Shown here: one piece after another, positions 56,170-64,000 of the stretch
Position numbering within the stretch: the stretch's first letter is position 1
Layout: the number at the start of each line of letters is the position of its first letter
From: Armatimonadota bacterium
GTDB taxonomy: Bacteria > Armatimonadota > Chthonomonadetes > Chthonomonadales > Chthonomonadaceae
Length of the DNA stretch: 64,000 nucleotides
NCBI GenBank assembly: GCA_028871815.1
Contig: JAGWMJ010000006.1
Location: 62,001 to 126,000 of the forward strand
Direction: 5' to 3'
The notes under the pieces: model-generated
Database searches by the model: none
Told to the model about the DNA's origin: nothing
Seen by the model: the letters and a program-made list of their open reading frames with translations, nothing else
Made by a program: the position numbers and the translations under genes

Positions 56170-57816
56170 CTAATCCAGCAAAGGGCCGGCTGCGGCAACC
56201 GCCTCATCCACCTGAGAGCGGTAGCTTTCAAAGTTGTCGTGGAAGCGCTTCGCCAGCATGCGAGCTTGATGCGCGTACGCGGTGCCATCGGCCCAGCAGG
56301 CCTGAGCGTTCAGCAACTCACTTGGTATGCCCGGCGCCGAAACCGGCACATGGAGGCCAAACCAGGGCTCGGGCGCAAATTCAACGCGGCGCAACTGCCC
56401 ACTGAGTGCCGCTTCCACCATCGCGCGCGTGTAACCAAGGTCGATACGGTGCCCCGTACCAAATCCACCGCCGGACCATCCGGTATTCACCAGCCAGACG
56501 TCGGACTTGTGCCGGCGGATGCGCTCTGCGAGCAGGTTTGCATATACCGTGGGATTCAGGGGAAGAAATGGCAAACCGAAGCAGGCGCTGAAGGTGGCTT
56601 CCGGGTGATTTGATAGGCCTCGCTCGGTACCAGCGATTTTAGCCGTGTAGCCGCTCAAGAAGTGGTAACTTGCCTGCTCGGGCGTCAAGCGACTGATGGG
56701 CGGCAGTACGCCAAACGCGTCTGCGGTAAGGAATACAATGTGCTTTGGATGCGGGCCGATGCTTGGCGTACAGGCGTTCGGCACATGCTCCAGCGGGTAG
56801 GCTGCGCGTGAGTTTTCGGTATACAGCGCGCTGTCGTAGTCCGGCTGCCGTGTCGCGCTGTCGAATACCACGTTTTCCAGCACCGCTCCAAACCGGATGG
56901 CGTCGAATATCTCCGGCTCTTTCTCCTGACTGAGCCGGATGCACTTGGCATAGCATCCACCCTCGATGTTGAAGACGCCGCTGTCGCTCCAGCCATGCTC
57001 ATCATCGCCGATGAGGTCTCTGTCTGGGTTTGCTGAGAGAGTGGTTTTGCCCGTTCCGCTGAGGCCAAAGAAGAGGGATGTTTCGCCCGAGCTGCGTGAA
57101 ACATTCGCCGAGCAGTGCATCGAGAGGACGCCCTGCAGAGGCAGCAGGTAGTTCATCAGCGTGAAGACGCACTTCTTGATCTCGCCGGCATACTCGGTAC
57201 CGCCAATGAGCACGATGCGCCGGCCCATGTGGATCACAATGAACGTCTCCGAACGCGTGCCGTGTAGTGCGGGGTGCGCAAAACAGCTCGGCGCAACCAG
57301 TACCGTAAAACTGCGGCTGTCAGCGGGTTCGGCTGCGTCTGGGGCCAGAGCCTCCTCAACGGAAGCAATCCGGCTGGATCCCGCCGCATCCGGGCGCACC
57401 AGCAGCTGCCTTGCAAAAAGGCTGTGCCAGGCATATTCCGAGACGACCCGCACTCCTACGCGGTACCGCTCGTCGGCGCCGGCCGCCAGGGTTGCCTGGA
57501 AAAGGTCGCGCGTGGCGAGGTGTGTGCGGACCGTTTCAAGCAGGCGATCAAACGATTCTTCGCTCAGCTTCTGATTAACCGGACCCCAGTGGATGTGGTC
57601 GGAGGCGCCCGGTTCGTCCACAAAGTACTTGTCACGCGGTGATCGACCCGTAAACTTGCCGGTCCGCACCGCCAGAGCCCCGTTGGCCAGCAGGGAACCT
57701 TCTCCCTGTCGCACTGCGTACTCGATAAGTTCCGCCGGAGATGTGTTGCAATACAACTGGCGACCGGTCGACAAATTCATCTGCTCAATCGCGGTTTCAA
57801 CGCGCGTATGCGTCAT
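56170..57816 (-). CDS. pckA: phosphoenolpyruvate carboxykinase (ATP)
   Basis: The 548-aa protein starts at ATG 57816 after CAGGAGGA. It has the kinase P-loop LSGTGKTTLS and metal site LIGDDEHGWSD. TGRSPRDKYFV and the family-specific FNIEGGCYAK are also present. It turns oxaloacetate, ATP and CO2 exchange into phosphoenolpyruvate, the first step of gluconeogenesis. With enolase in the same window it supports growth on non-sugar carbon. A strong palindrome lies between it and the TlpA gene. Confidence 0.97.
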   Translation of the reverse strand: MTHTRVETAIEQMNLSTGRQLYCNTSPAELIEYAVRQGEGSLLANGALAVRTGKFTGRSPRDKYFVDEPGASDHIHWGPVNQKLSEESFDRLLETVRTHLATRDLFQATLAAGADERYRVGVRVVSEYAWHSLFARQLLVRPDAAGSSRIASVEEALAPDAAEPADSRSFTVLVAPSCFAHPALHGTRSETFIVIHMGRRIVLIGGTEYAGEIKKCVFTLMNYLLPLQGVLSMHCSANVSRSSGETSLFFGLSGTGKTTLSANPDRDLIGDDEHGWSDSGVFNIEGGCYAKCIRLSQEKEPEIFDAIRFGAVLENVVFDSATRQPDYDSALYTENSRAAYPLEHVPNACTPSIGPHPKHIVFLTADAFGVLPPISRLTPEQASYHFLSGYTAKIAGTERGLSNHPEATFSACFGLPFLPLNPTVYANLLAERIRRHKSDVWLVNTGWSGGGFGTGHRIDLGYTRAMVEAALSGQLRRVEFAPEPWFGLHVPVSAPGIPSELLNAQACWADGTAYAHQARMLAKRFHDNFESYRSQVDEAVAAAGPLLD

Positions 57817-57849
57817 TGCACACGTCCTCCTGGTCCTGTTAATACCCAC

Positions 57850-57882
57850 CACAAGCGGGTGCTACAATAGTACCCGCTTGTG
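57850..57882. promoter_or_regulatory. palindromic operator candidate between pckA and tlpA-like gene
   Basis: CACAAGCGGGT and ACCCGCTTGTG form a perfect 11-bp inverted repeat around an 11-base centre. The centre holds TACAAT, a good -10 hexamer on the plus strand. A regulator binding both arms would cover the promoter. It could alternatively be a terminator-like stem, but the position between divergent starts favours an operator. Confidence 0.5.
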
Positions 57883-57963
57883 TCGTGGTGGCAGACTAGC
57901 CGGCTGCGCGACGGCGGGCCGGACCGGCGGCACACTCGGGTGGTTTGGGACGGAGGCACTCCG

Positions 57964-58482
57964 ATGTTACGGCTGAAGCTGGTAGGCGCCTTTCTGGTTT
58001 TGGGGATCGCGCTGCTGGTGGGCTCGTGGTTCTGGCACGTGCCCCAAAGCGAGAGGGTTTCCGGCACGGCTCCCGATTTTGCGCTGCCAGCCGACGGAGC
58101 TTTGCCTGCGACGCGTCTGACAGCGCTGCGTGGACATGTGGTCCTTCTCGATTTTTGGGCGACCTGGTGTGGGCCCTGCCGTGAGGAGATCCCTGAACTG
58201 GTGGCGCTGCAGAGCAAGTACGGCTCGAAGGGTCTTGAGGTGATTGGCGTATCGCTGGACGATGCCAATACCGCAGCGGCGATACCGGATGCGCGCCAAC
58301 GGCTTGGCATCAACTACCGCGTGGCGATCGCATCACAAATCCCTGACCTGCACGGCTACGATTTTGCCTCTATCCCAACACTCTATCTAATCGGCCCGCA
58401 TGGAGCCCTCCGCGGCAAGTGGGTGGGCCTGAATGCCGATTCGGATCTGGATGAGCAGGTGCAGGAGCTACTGCCGCGGTGA
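57964..58482 (+). CDS. membrane-anchored TlpA-type thiol-disulfide protein
   Basis: The 172-aa protein starts at ATG 57964 after GGAGG. Residues 5-24 are a membrane anchor. The redoxin domain has FWATWCGPC with cysteines at 68 and 71-72 of the WCGPC motif, and SIPTLYLIGPHG with the cis-Pro. It reduces or shuffles disulfides outside the membrane, for example in cytochrome c maturation. No cytochrome genes are next to it. Confidence 0.9.
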   Translation: MLRLKLVGAFLVLGIALLVGSWFWHVPQSERVSGTAPDFALPADGALPATRLTALRGHVVLLDFWATWCGPCREEIPELVALQSKYGSKGLEVIGVSLDDANTAAAIPDARQRLGINYRVAIASQIPDLHGYDFASIPTLYLIGPHGALRGKWVGLNADSDLDEQVQELLPR

Positions 58483-58514
58483 CACCTGGCCGCGCTCGGC
58501 TGGTGCTGAGCGGC

Positions 58515-58892
58515 CTAAAGCGGTTGGCGTCCGTTGAATCCGTCATCCTCGGTGTGCCACCAGGTGATATCGTCCTCGCCATACAGCCAGCAGAGCAACA
58601 CCTCGCGGCCGGCTCGAAGGTGCGGAAAGTCCACCAGACCGCGAACCAGATCCTTGACCTGAATGCCTCGATTTTGAATGGCGCGAGCGATCTCATGCAG
58701 TTCTGCAAGCTCCGCCGCTCCCGAATTGCGCTGCAGCCCGTGCCCGTTCGATGCCGCCAGCTTCTGTTGGGCGATCGCCTGCAGCTCGTTTTGTGATAGC
58801 CGGCCGGCCAGTTCCTGCACGCGCTCGATCTGTATGCGCAGCCAGGGCAGCTCGGCGCGAGCTTCCTGCACGGTGAAACGTTTATGCTCCAT
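58515..58892 (-). CDS. DUF2203 family protein
   Basis: The 125-aa protein matches DUF2203 over its whole length: FTVQEARAELPWL at the start, a long helix, then GIQVKDLVRGLVDFPHL, and LLCWLYGEDDITWWH at the end. The family's function is not known. It is cytoplasmic. The two neighbouring transport genes are on the same strand, but a link is not evident. Confidence 0.8.
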   Translation of the reverse strand: MEHKRFTVQEARAELPWLRIQIERVQELAGRLSQNELQAIAQQKLAASNGHGLQRNSGAAELAELHEIARAIQNRGIQVKDLVRGLVDFPHLRAGREVLLCWLYGEDDITWWHTEDDGFNGRQPL

Positions 58893-58907
58893 GGGGTTCT
58901 CGGAGAG

Positions 58908-59948
58908 TCATCGAGCAGCGCGGCGCTCGCGGATCGCCGTGGTCAATACCGCGAAGAGCAGCACACCGCCCACCACGGTGCCCTCCCAGAGGGACGGTTG
59001 TGTAAGCAGCAGGTTGATAGCGCTGAGAATGGTATAGAGAAGCGTCGCGCCCAGCACCGTTCCCAGCACACTCCCCTGGCCACCAAACAGGTTGGCGCCG
59101 CCGACCACGGCTGCGGCTACCGCGTTCAGTTCGTACGACAATCCCGCCTGGGGGTCGCCCTGCCCACCATAGCCGGCATACAGGATTCCGGCGAGGCATC
59201 CGAGCAGCGCGCTGCAGGTATAGGCAAACAGCTTGACGCGGAACACATTGACTCCGCTGAGTTCGGTTGCCTGCTCGTTGCTGCCCACGCTGTACAGGTA
59301 CCGGCCCATTCGCGTTCGTGTCAGCACCGTATGCGTCACTACGGCAACCAGAATCAGCACAACGGTGGGTATGGGGAAGTGCCTGCCGATGTTGCCGTTG
59401 GCCAACCAGTTGAAGAGTGGGTACTTCACCGGGTCGAGGACGATCTGCTGGTGGTGGTTCATCACCAGCGCCTGGCTGCGCAGTACCAGAAGCGAGACCA
59501 GCGTGACCACGAACGCCGGCAGCCGGAGCTTGTGGATCAGGTTGGTGTGTATCCAGCCAAGAACCAGCGCCAGCGCTGCGGTGGCGACTATTCCCAGGAG
59601 CACAGCGGCAAGCGTGTAGAGGCGCTGGTCGAGGAGCGTCACGGTGCCGGCCAGAACCATGCCGGAAAAGCCGATCAGGGAACCCAGTGAAAGGTCGATG
59701 CCGGCTGTGATGATCACCACCGTCTCGCCGATGGAGAAGATGCCGAGCAGCGAGGTGTTCAGCAGAACGTTCTGGATGTTCCTGGCACTATAGAAGGTCT
59801 GCCTTGCGGGCGACCATACCATATACAGACCGAGCATGCCGAGCACGGCCAGAACGCTCATCTCACGTGAGCGCATCACGCCTGTCAGCCAACCCGAGCT
59901 GTTGCGGCCGGATGCCGCCGCGTCAGGTAGAGGTGAGGCCTTTTGCAT
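58908..59948 (-). CDS. sugar ABC transporter permease (RbsC-like)
   Basis: The permease starts at ATG 59948 inside the end of the binding-protein gene (26-base overlap); it has about 346 aa. Family motifs are VVIITAGIDLSLGSLIGF and NLFGGQGSVLGTVLGA. About eight to ten membrane segments are seen. It forms the channel for a ribose/xylose-type ABC importer. The ATPase subunit is not in the window. Confidence 0.9.
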   Translation of the reverse strand: MQKASPLPDAAASGRNSSGWLTGVMRSREMSVLAVLGMLGLYMVWSPARQTFYSARNIQNVLLNTSLLGIFSIGETVVIITAGIDLSLGSLIGFSGMVLAGTVTLLDQRLYTLAAVLLGIVATAALALVLGWIHTNLIHKLRLPAFVVTLVSLLVLRSQALVMNHHQQIVLDPVKYPLFNWLANGNIGRHFPIPTVVLILVAVVTHTVLTRTRMGRYLYSVGSNEQATELSGVNVFRVKLFAYTCSALLGCLAGILYAGYGGQGDPQAGLSYELNAVAAAVVGGANLFGGQGSVLGTVLGATLLYTILSAINLLLTQPSLWEGTVVGGVLLFAVLTTAIRERRAAR

Positions 59949-61074
59949 GCAGGTCCTGGATAAATGGCTTGGCATTCGCCGGGGTGATGACCTGTACGCC
60001 GGTATCGATAATCGGTCCGTTGCGCGTCATGCCCAGCTTCTTCAACTCGGGGTCGATCAGCTTCAGCGCCGCATCCAGTCCAACCCGGTTGATCTGGTAG
60101 AGCATCTCGGCAGAGAGCCGTCCAAACTGGTACGGCTTCTGGACTACGGTGACATCCACCAGGCCCGCCAGCAGGTTGTCGAGCGTGCGCGGCTCGCCAT
60201 CAAAACAGCAGATCTTGACCTTGCCAATCAGACCGGCTTTCTTGACCTCGTCAACGATGGCTGGGCCGTTATAGGAGTAGAGACCCAGGAAGCCGTTGAT
60301 TTTTGAGCCGTATTTGGTGATGGCGTCGGCAACATTGGAATGCGCCTTGCCTACAATGTCTGCGTTATCCTCGTAGGGATCCTGCAGCATCGTTATATTG
60401 TGGCCATTGATGCTATCCAGAAAGCCATTGTACCGCTGCTTTGCGTTGTCGGCGCTCATGTTGCCAACAAACGCTACCATGTTCCCTCCCTGCGGCAGCA
60501 GCTTTACCACCTGCTGGCCGAGCAGCTTGCCGCTGGCGTAGTTGTTGGTGCCTATGTAGACCAGCCTCTCGCTGGTGGGCGAGTCGGAATCGAACGTGAT
60601 CACGGGGATCCCCTTGGCGATTCCCGAGTTGATGACAGCGGAGAATGCCGCGGCATCGATGGTGGATACGGCAATGCCGTCGGCATTGGCGGCCATTGCC
60701 TGTTCAAAGGCGGTTTTTTGGCTGTCGTTATCCGTTCCCGGCGGCGCAGTCCAGCCGCTTTGCGGGCTCAACTGCAGCGCGGTGATCTCGTCTGCCAAAC
60801 CCTTGCCCATCGAGTCCCAAAACGGAGAATTGCCGTTGGTGATCACCTTTACAAGCACGGGACCGGTGGGCTTGCGTGGCTTGTTGAACGCTGCCGCGGC
60901 CGACGACATGGCTACGGCTCCCGTCCCGCCAGCCGAACCAGCCGTGGCGCCGGCCGACGTGGTCGTGCTGGGATTGGCGCCGTTTTCGCCGCCCGATTTA
61001 CTTTTGTCGCAGCCCATCGCGGCTGGAAAAGCTGCTGCCGTACCAAGAAGAAGCAAAAGCTGGCGTCGGTTCAT
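59923..61074 (-). CDS. sugar-binding lipoprotein of ABC importer (RbsB-like)
   Basis: The protein starts at ATG 61074 and has 383 aa. A lipobox (PAAMGC) anchors it. A Ser/Thr/Gly linker follows, then a periplasmic-binding-protein fold of the RbsB type (NSPFWDSMGKGLADE, ANADGIAVSTIDAA, VITFDSDSP, FLGLYSYNGPAIVDEVKKAG). It captures a sugar and passes it to the permease. The sugar cannot be read from the sequence. Confidence 0.9.
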   Translation of the reverse strand: MNRRQLLLLLGTAAAFPAAMGCDKSKSGGENGANPSTTTSAGATAGSAGGTGAVAMSSAAAAFNKPRKPTGPVLVKVITNGNSPFWDSMGKGLADEITALQLSPQSGWTAPPGTDNDSQKTAFEQAMAANADGIAVSTIDAAAFSAVINSGIAKGIPVITFDSDSPTSERLVYIGTNNYASGKLLGQQVVKLLPQGGNMVAFVGNMSADNAKQRYNGFLDSINGHNITMLQDPYEDNADIVGKAHSNVADAITKYGSKINGFLGLYSYNGPAIVDEVKKAGLIGKVKICCFDGEPRTLDNLLAGLVDVTVVQKPYQFGRLSAEMLYQINRVGLDAALKLIDPELKKLGMTRNGPIIDTGVQVITPANAKPFIQDLHAKGLTST

Positions 61075-61358
61075 GGCAATAACCTCATTGAAGTGCGCGC
61101 TACGATGCCCGTGCCGTGGGATTCCCTGAGCGGGAAGCCTTTTCCTTCCGGGCGACGGTATCAACGGCTGCGGGGTGGCCGGGCAGGGGCGGAGTCGGGT
61201 AAGTAGATACGTTCCACATATCACCCGGAAACGGGCCGGGTCGCCGGCTGCCTGCAGTCGGCGGATGAACTGCCTGCCTACCAGGAGTCACATGGCGTAC
61301 CGTCCGGTTGAGTCGCTTCACCTGTGCCAGCGTTTCTGGCGCGCCGACCGGCCTGTGC

Positions 61359-61364
61359 TATAAT
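61359..61364 (+). promoter_or_regulatory. TATAAT box 6 nt before reductase start
   Basis: A perfect -10 six bases before ATG 61371, with no ribosome site between. This suggests transcription starts at or next to the ATG. Confidence 0.5.
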
Positions 61365-61370
61365 CCGGCC

Positions 61371-62606
61371 ATGGCCCACTTTGATGCGATCGTGATCGGC
61401 TCGGGCCCCGCCGGCAGTACCGCAGCCTTTCATCTGGCGCTCGGAGGGGCTTCGGTAGCGCTGTTGGAACGCTACCGCCTGCCGCGCCACAAAACCTGCG
61501 GTGGCGGCATGCCGATGACGATGGCGGACCAGCTTGAGATTGAGCGGCTTGGCCGCTTGGCGCCCGGGAGTTTTGTTGAGGCTGAAGTGGAGTGGATGCG
61601 CCACACCTGGATGTTTGGCGATGCCTCGCTGGCGCCTCTAAACCCCAATGGCGAAAAGGGCCATCGCCTGGCACTATGGATGGTACAGCGCGCCATATTC
61701 GACGCCGCACTGGCGCGACGCGCCGCCGACGCCGGCGCGGTTTTGATCGACGAAATGGTCGTAAAGAGCGTGGAGGTGGGTGGCCCGCCGACGGTACGTG
61801 CCTGCGGACCGGGCGGTGACTGGAACGCCACCTGTGCCGTGGTGATCGGTGCGGACGGCGCCAACGGAGTTACCGCAAAGTGCACCGGCCTCCGGTCCAA
61901 GCGCGCGCTTGCGATCGGCATGGAACTCGAGGTGCCGCACCGGTGGGGCGACGGGCATGCTACTCTGCGCCGTGACGTGGCTCATCTGGAATACGGCGCC
62001 GTGCCTCGGGGATACGCCTGGGTTTTTCCAAAGGCGGAGCATCTTAATGTTGGCGCCGGCGTCTTTCGGCCGCGCCGCGCCGACGGACGTGGAGATGCCG
62101 GTGTGCGGCAAGAGCTGCAGGCGGCCATTGTGGCTTACCTGGCTGCCCTGGATTTGCCGAAGCCGGCCGGTGGGGAGCGCTGGTACGCGCACCCACTACC
62201 CATCTACAACGGTATGGACACCGTGCAGACATCGGATGGCCGCGTGCTGCTGGCTGGCGATGCGGCCGGCCTCATCAATCCCTTTTTCGGCGACGGAATC
62301 CTGCATGCCGTCAAAAGCGGTAAGCTGGCGGCCGAAGCTGTGCTAAAGGGCGCTCCTCAAATGTACGCGGCGACTGTTGATCAGGAGTTCAAGCGCAACT
62401 TCGATGCAGCGCTCCGGCTCGCTCGCTTCTTCTACCAGTTCCCGGGCATGTGTTACCGAAACGGCGTGCAGCGTCCGATGGCGACGCGCACCGCTGGAAT
62501 GCTGTTGAGCGGTGAGGTTGGGTTTCACCAAATGGCCGGGCGAGCGATGCGCCGGATGCGATCGGCCGATGGCGCCTCCGATCGAGTACCGCAGGCGCTG
62601 TCGTGA
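61371..62606 (+). CDS. geranylgeranyl-reductase-family flavoprotein
   Basis: The 411-aa protein has an FAD fold: IVIGSGPAGSTAAFHLALGG at the start, then KTCGGGMP, and GRVLLAGDAAGLINPFFGDGI, which holds the second FAD motif. This is the ChlP/GGR-type family, which reduces double bonds in isoprenoid chains such as menaquinone or lipid tails. Related halogenases and hydroxylases share the fold, so the substrate is open. It is followed 8 bases later by a polyol-dehydrogenase gene. Confidence 0.85.
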   Translation: MAHFDAIVIGSGPAGSTAAFHLALGGASVALLERYRLPRHKTCGGGMPMTMADQLEIERLGRLAPGSFVEAEVEWMRHTWMFGDASLAPLNPNGEKGHRLALWMVQRAIFDAALARRAADAGAVLIDEMVVKSVEVGGPPTVRACGPGGDWNATCAVVIGADGANGVTAKCTGLRSKRALAIGMELEVPHRWGDGHATLRRDVAHLEYGAVPRGYAWVFPKAEHLNVGAGVFRPRRADGRGDAGVRQELQAAIVAYLAALDLPKPAGGERWYAHPLPIYNGMDTVQTSDGRVLLAGDAAGLINPFFGDGILHAVKSGKLAAEAVLKGAPQMYAATVDQEFKRNFDAALRLARFFYQFPGMCYRNGVQRPMATRTAGMLLSGEVGFHQMAGRAMRRMRSADGASDRVPQALS

Positions 62607-62613
62607 TCTGGGG

Positions 62614-63783
62614 ATGAGGCGCGCGCTCGTGATCGGCGCCGGCAGCATCGGCCGCGGCTTCCTTGCCCAGCTGTTTTACGAGGCCGGTTATGCACTCACA
62701 TTTGTAGATGCCGATGCCCACCTGGTGGATGCCCTGAACCGGGCCGGCCGGTACTGCCTTCGTCTGGTCGGTGATAGCGAGCAGAGCCTGGAGATCGGTG
62801 GCTTCCGCGCCCTGCAGATCGGCCGTGCCGAGGAGGTAAGTCGGGCGGCGGCAGAGGCGGAAGTGGTATGTACCGCTGCCGGAGCCTCGGCACTCCCCTC
62901 TGTGGCCCGCATGCTTGCCGCAGGAATCGCTGCCCGTTCCGAGCCGCTGAACGTGATCCTTTGCGAGAACCTGCCGGATGCCAACCGGGCGTTTCTAACG
63001 GCGCTGACGCTGGAGCTTGAGCGGACTGGATCTGCCGATGCGGCGCCGGAGGTTGGCGGCGTGCGCGCTGTGGTAAGCCGAATGACACCGGTGGCGCCGT
63101 TTGCTGTGACGGGGTCGCTCGACCTCAAGGCAGAACCATACCGGCTATTGCCCCTGGATGCTTCCGCCATGGTTACGCGGCTCGGCCTGGTAGATGGCAT
63201 GCTCCCCGTGGCTTCCTTCGAGGCATGGATGGCGCGGAAGCTCTATACGCACAACGCCTCACACGCCGCGCTGGGATACGCGGGCGCGGCACACGGCTGC
63301 AGATTTGCCGCTGATGCCCTGGCGCTACCGCCCGTCAAGGCGCTGGTGGAGGGTGTGATGTCCGAAACCGGTCCCGCACTCTGCCGCCTGATGGGTTTCG
63401 AACCTGCGGAGCAGCGCGAGTATGAGCAACAGCTGCAGCATCGCTTTTCGAACCGCTCCCTAGGCGACACGTGTGAGCGCCTCGCGCGCGACCCCATCCG
63501 AAAGCTCGGCCATGCCGACCGTTTGGCCGGCGCGGCGCTGCTCTGTAGAAGCGCCGGAATTGAAGTCCGCTGGCTGCCTCGCGTGATGGCGCTGGCCCTG
63601 AAGTGGCGAAGCGCTGAAGACGGCGAATCGATGGAACTGGAACGGTTGGTAAATCGCTTCGGGCCGCTAAAGACGATCGCTCAGGTCTGTGCGCTTGAGC
63701 CGAACGACCCGCTGGCTGTGCAGACTGCTGCGGTGTACTCGGAGCATTCAGCGTCGAGCGGTAAGTTTGCCGGTTGGTGCTGA
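62614..63783 (+). CDS. mannitol-1-phosphate 5-dehydrogenase-like protein
   Basis: The 389-aa protein starts at ATG 62614. It has the NAD-binding loop GAGSIGRGFLAQ, the catalytic region KLYTHNASHAALGY, and ARDPIRKLGHADRL, all typical of the MtlD/mannitol dehydrogenase family. It would interconvert a sugar phosphate and a polyol phosphate using NAD. The preceding reductase gene and this one are probably one transcript. The true substrate may differ from mannitol-1-phosphate. Confidence 0.82.
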   Translation: MRRALVIGAGSIGRGFLAQLFYEAGYALTFVDADAHLVDALNRAGRYCLRLVGDSEQSLEIGGFRALQIGRAEEVSRAAAEAEVVCTAAGASALPSVARMLAAGIAARSEPLNVILCENLPDANRAFLTALTLELERTGSADAAPEVGGVRAVVSRMTPVAPFAVTGSLDLKAEPYRLLPLDASAMVTRLGLVDGMLPVASFEAWMARKLYTHNASHAALGYAGAAHGCRFAADALALPPVKALVEGVMSETGPALCRLMGFEPAEQREYEQQLQHRFSNRSLGDTCERLARDPIRKLGHADRLAGAALLCRSAGIEVRWLPRVMALALKWRSAEDGESMELERLVNRFGPLKTIAQVCALEPNDPLAVQTAAVYSEHSASSGKFAGWC

Positions 63784-63959
63784 GTAGCCCACGTAGGCCG
63801 CGCTACTGTGTCACGGGCGACGACGTCGCACGAAACCGGGCGGCAGCCGGTGAATATGACGGCTGACACACAACCGGTTGGCATACCACCCGGCGTGCAA
63901 TCGGCCTCATCGGATCCACATCTGCTTCCGCTTTAATACAATGCCGGGCGAGTAACTGG

Positions 63960-64000
63960 ATGTCGCCGAGTTTGGATGCAGCCCAGGAGTGGCTGAAGCA
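63960..64000 (+). CDS. start of a possible gene running out of the window
   Basis: ATG 63960 opens a frame MSPSLDAAQEWLK that leaves the window. TACAAT at 63937-63942 could be its -10. Too little is visible to name it. The 176 bases before it hold no gene. Confidence 0.3.
   Translation, partial: MSPSLDAAQEWLK

Overview
The window is high-GC bacterial chromosome. The gene content points to a free-living, carbohydrate-degrading, respiring bacterium, most likely of the Armatimonadota or a neighbouring group. The reasons are the many secreted beta-propeller and tandem-repeat proteins (NHL, PQQ, HAF, GloVer), glycoside hydrolases, a tricorn-type protease, PhyH-family dioxygenases and a DUF6785-type membrane protein. 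This placement is inferred from gene families; no rRNA, tRNA or other phylogenetic marker except enolase is present.

Region by region. 1-3.8 kb: an ECF-type sigma factor (cut by the window edge), an unknown 253-aa protein and a large XRE-HTH/TPR regulator in one direction. Facing them is a tiny secreted protein whose whole mature part is three tandem copies of a 19-aa Gly/Pro-rich peptide. This looks like a peptide-signalling locus and is the most interesting candidate here. 4-7 kb: a two-domain rhodanese, enolase, a small unknown protein and an FtsB/DivIC-like division protein. 7.1-12.2 kb: three exported lipoprotein-like proteins in a row, two of them beta-propellers. 12.3-16.3 kb: a TauE/SafE-type permease, a myo-inositol oxygenase with all six iron ligands, an unknown protein, and a propeller-TPR protein on the other strand. 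16.8-22.1 kb: an unknown exported protein, then a minus-strand cassette of Ycf46-like AAA ATPase, NHL protein and phosphodiester glycosidase. 22.4-25.6 kb: a GNAT acetyltransferase and cytochrome bd oxidase (cydAB). 25.7-37.1 kb: a giant exported CBM9/GH99-like/Ig protein, a TlpA fusion protein, an orphan PAS sensor kinase and two tandem HAF-repeat paralogues. 37.2-47.1 kb: a minus-strand block of sugar isomerase, GH78 rhamnosidase, tricorn-type protease, PhyH dioxygenase and DUF6785 membrane protein. 47.3-53.7 kb: two divergent GloVer-repeat proteins and a GH16 glucanase. 53.8-58.9 kb: a truncated PhyH gene abutting a Na+/H+ antiporter, GDPD, PEP carboxykinase, a second TlpA protein and a DUF2203 protein. 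58.9-64 kb: a sugar ABC permease and binding protein without an ATPase, a geranylgeranyl-reductase-like flavoprotein, a mannitol-1-phosphate dehydrogenase-like protein, and the first bases of another gene.

How they fit together. GH78, GH16, the sugar isomerase, the sugar ABC proteins, MIOX and the polyol dehydrogenase suggest uptake and breakdown of plant- or biofilm-type sugars. Enolase and PEP carboxykinase supply central carbon flow, and cytochrome bd supplies low-oxygen respiration. Several genes lack a Shine-Dalgarno sequence and instead have a -10-like box 6-7 nt before the start codon, which suggests leaderless mRNAs are used alongside SD-led ones. No rRNA, tRNA, insertion sequence, prophage or CRISPR array was seen.
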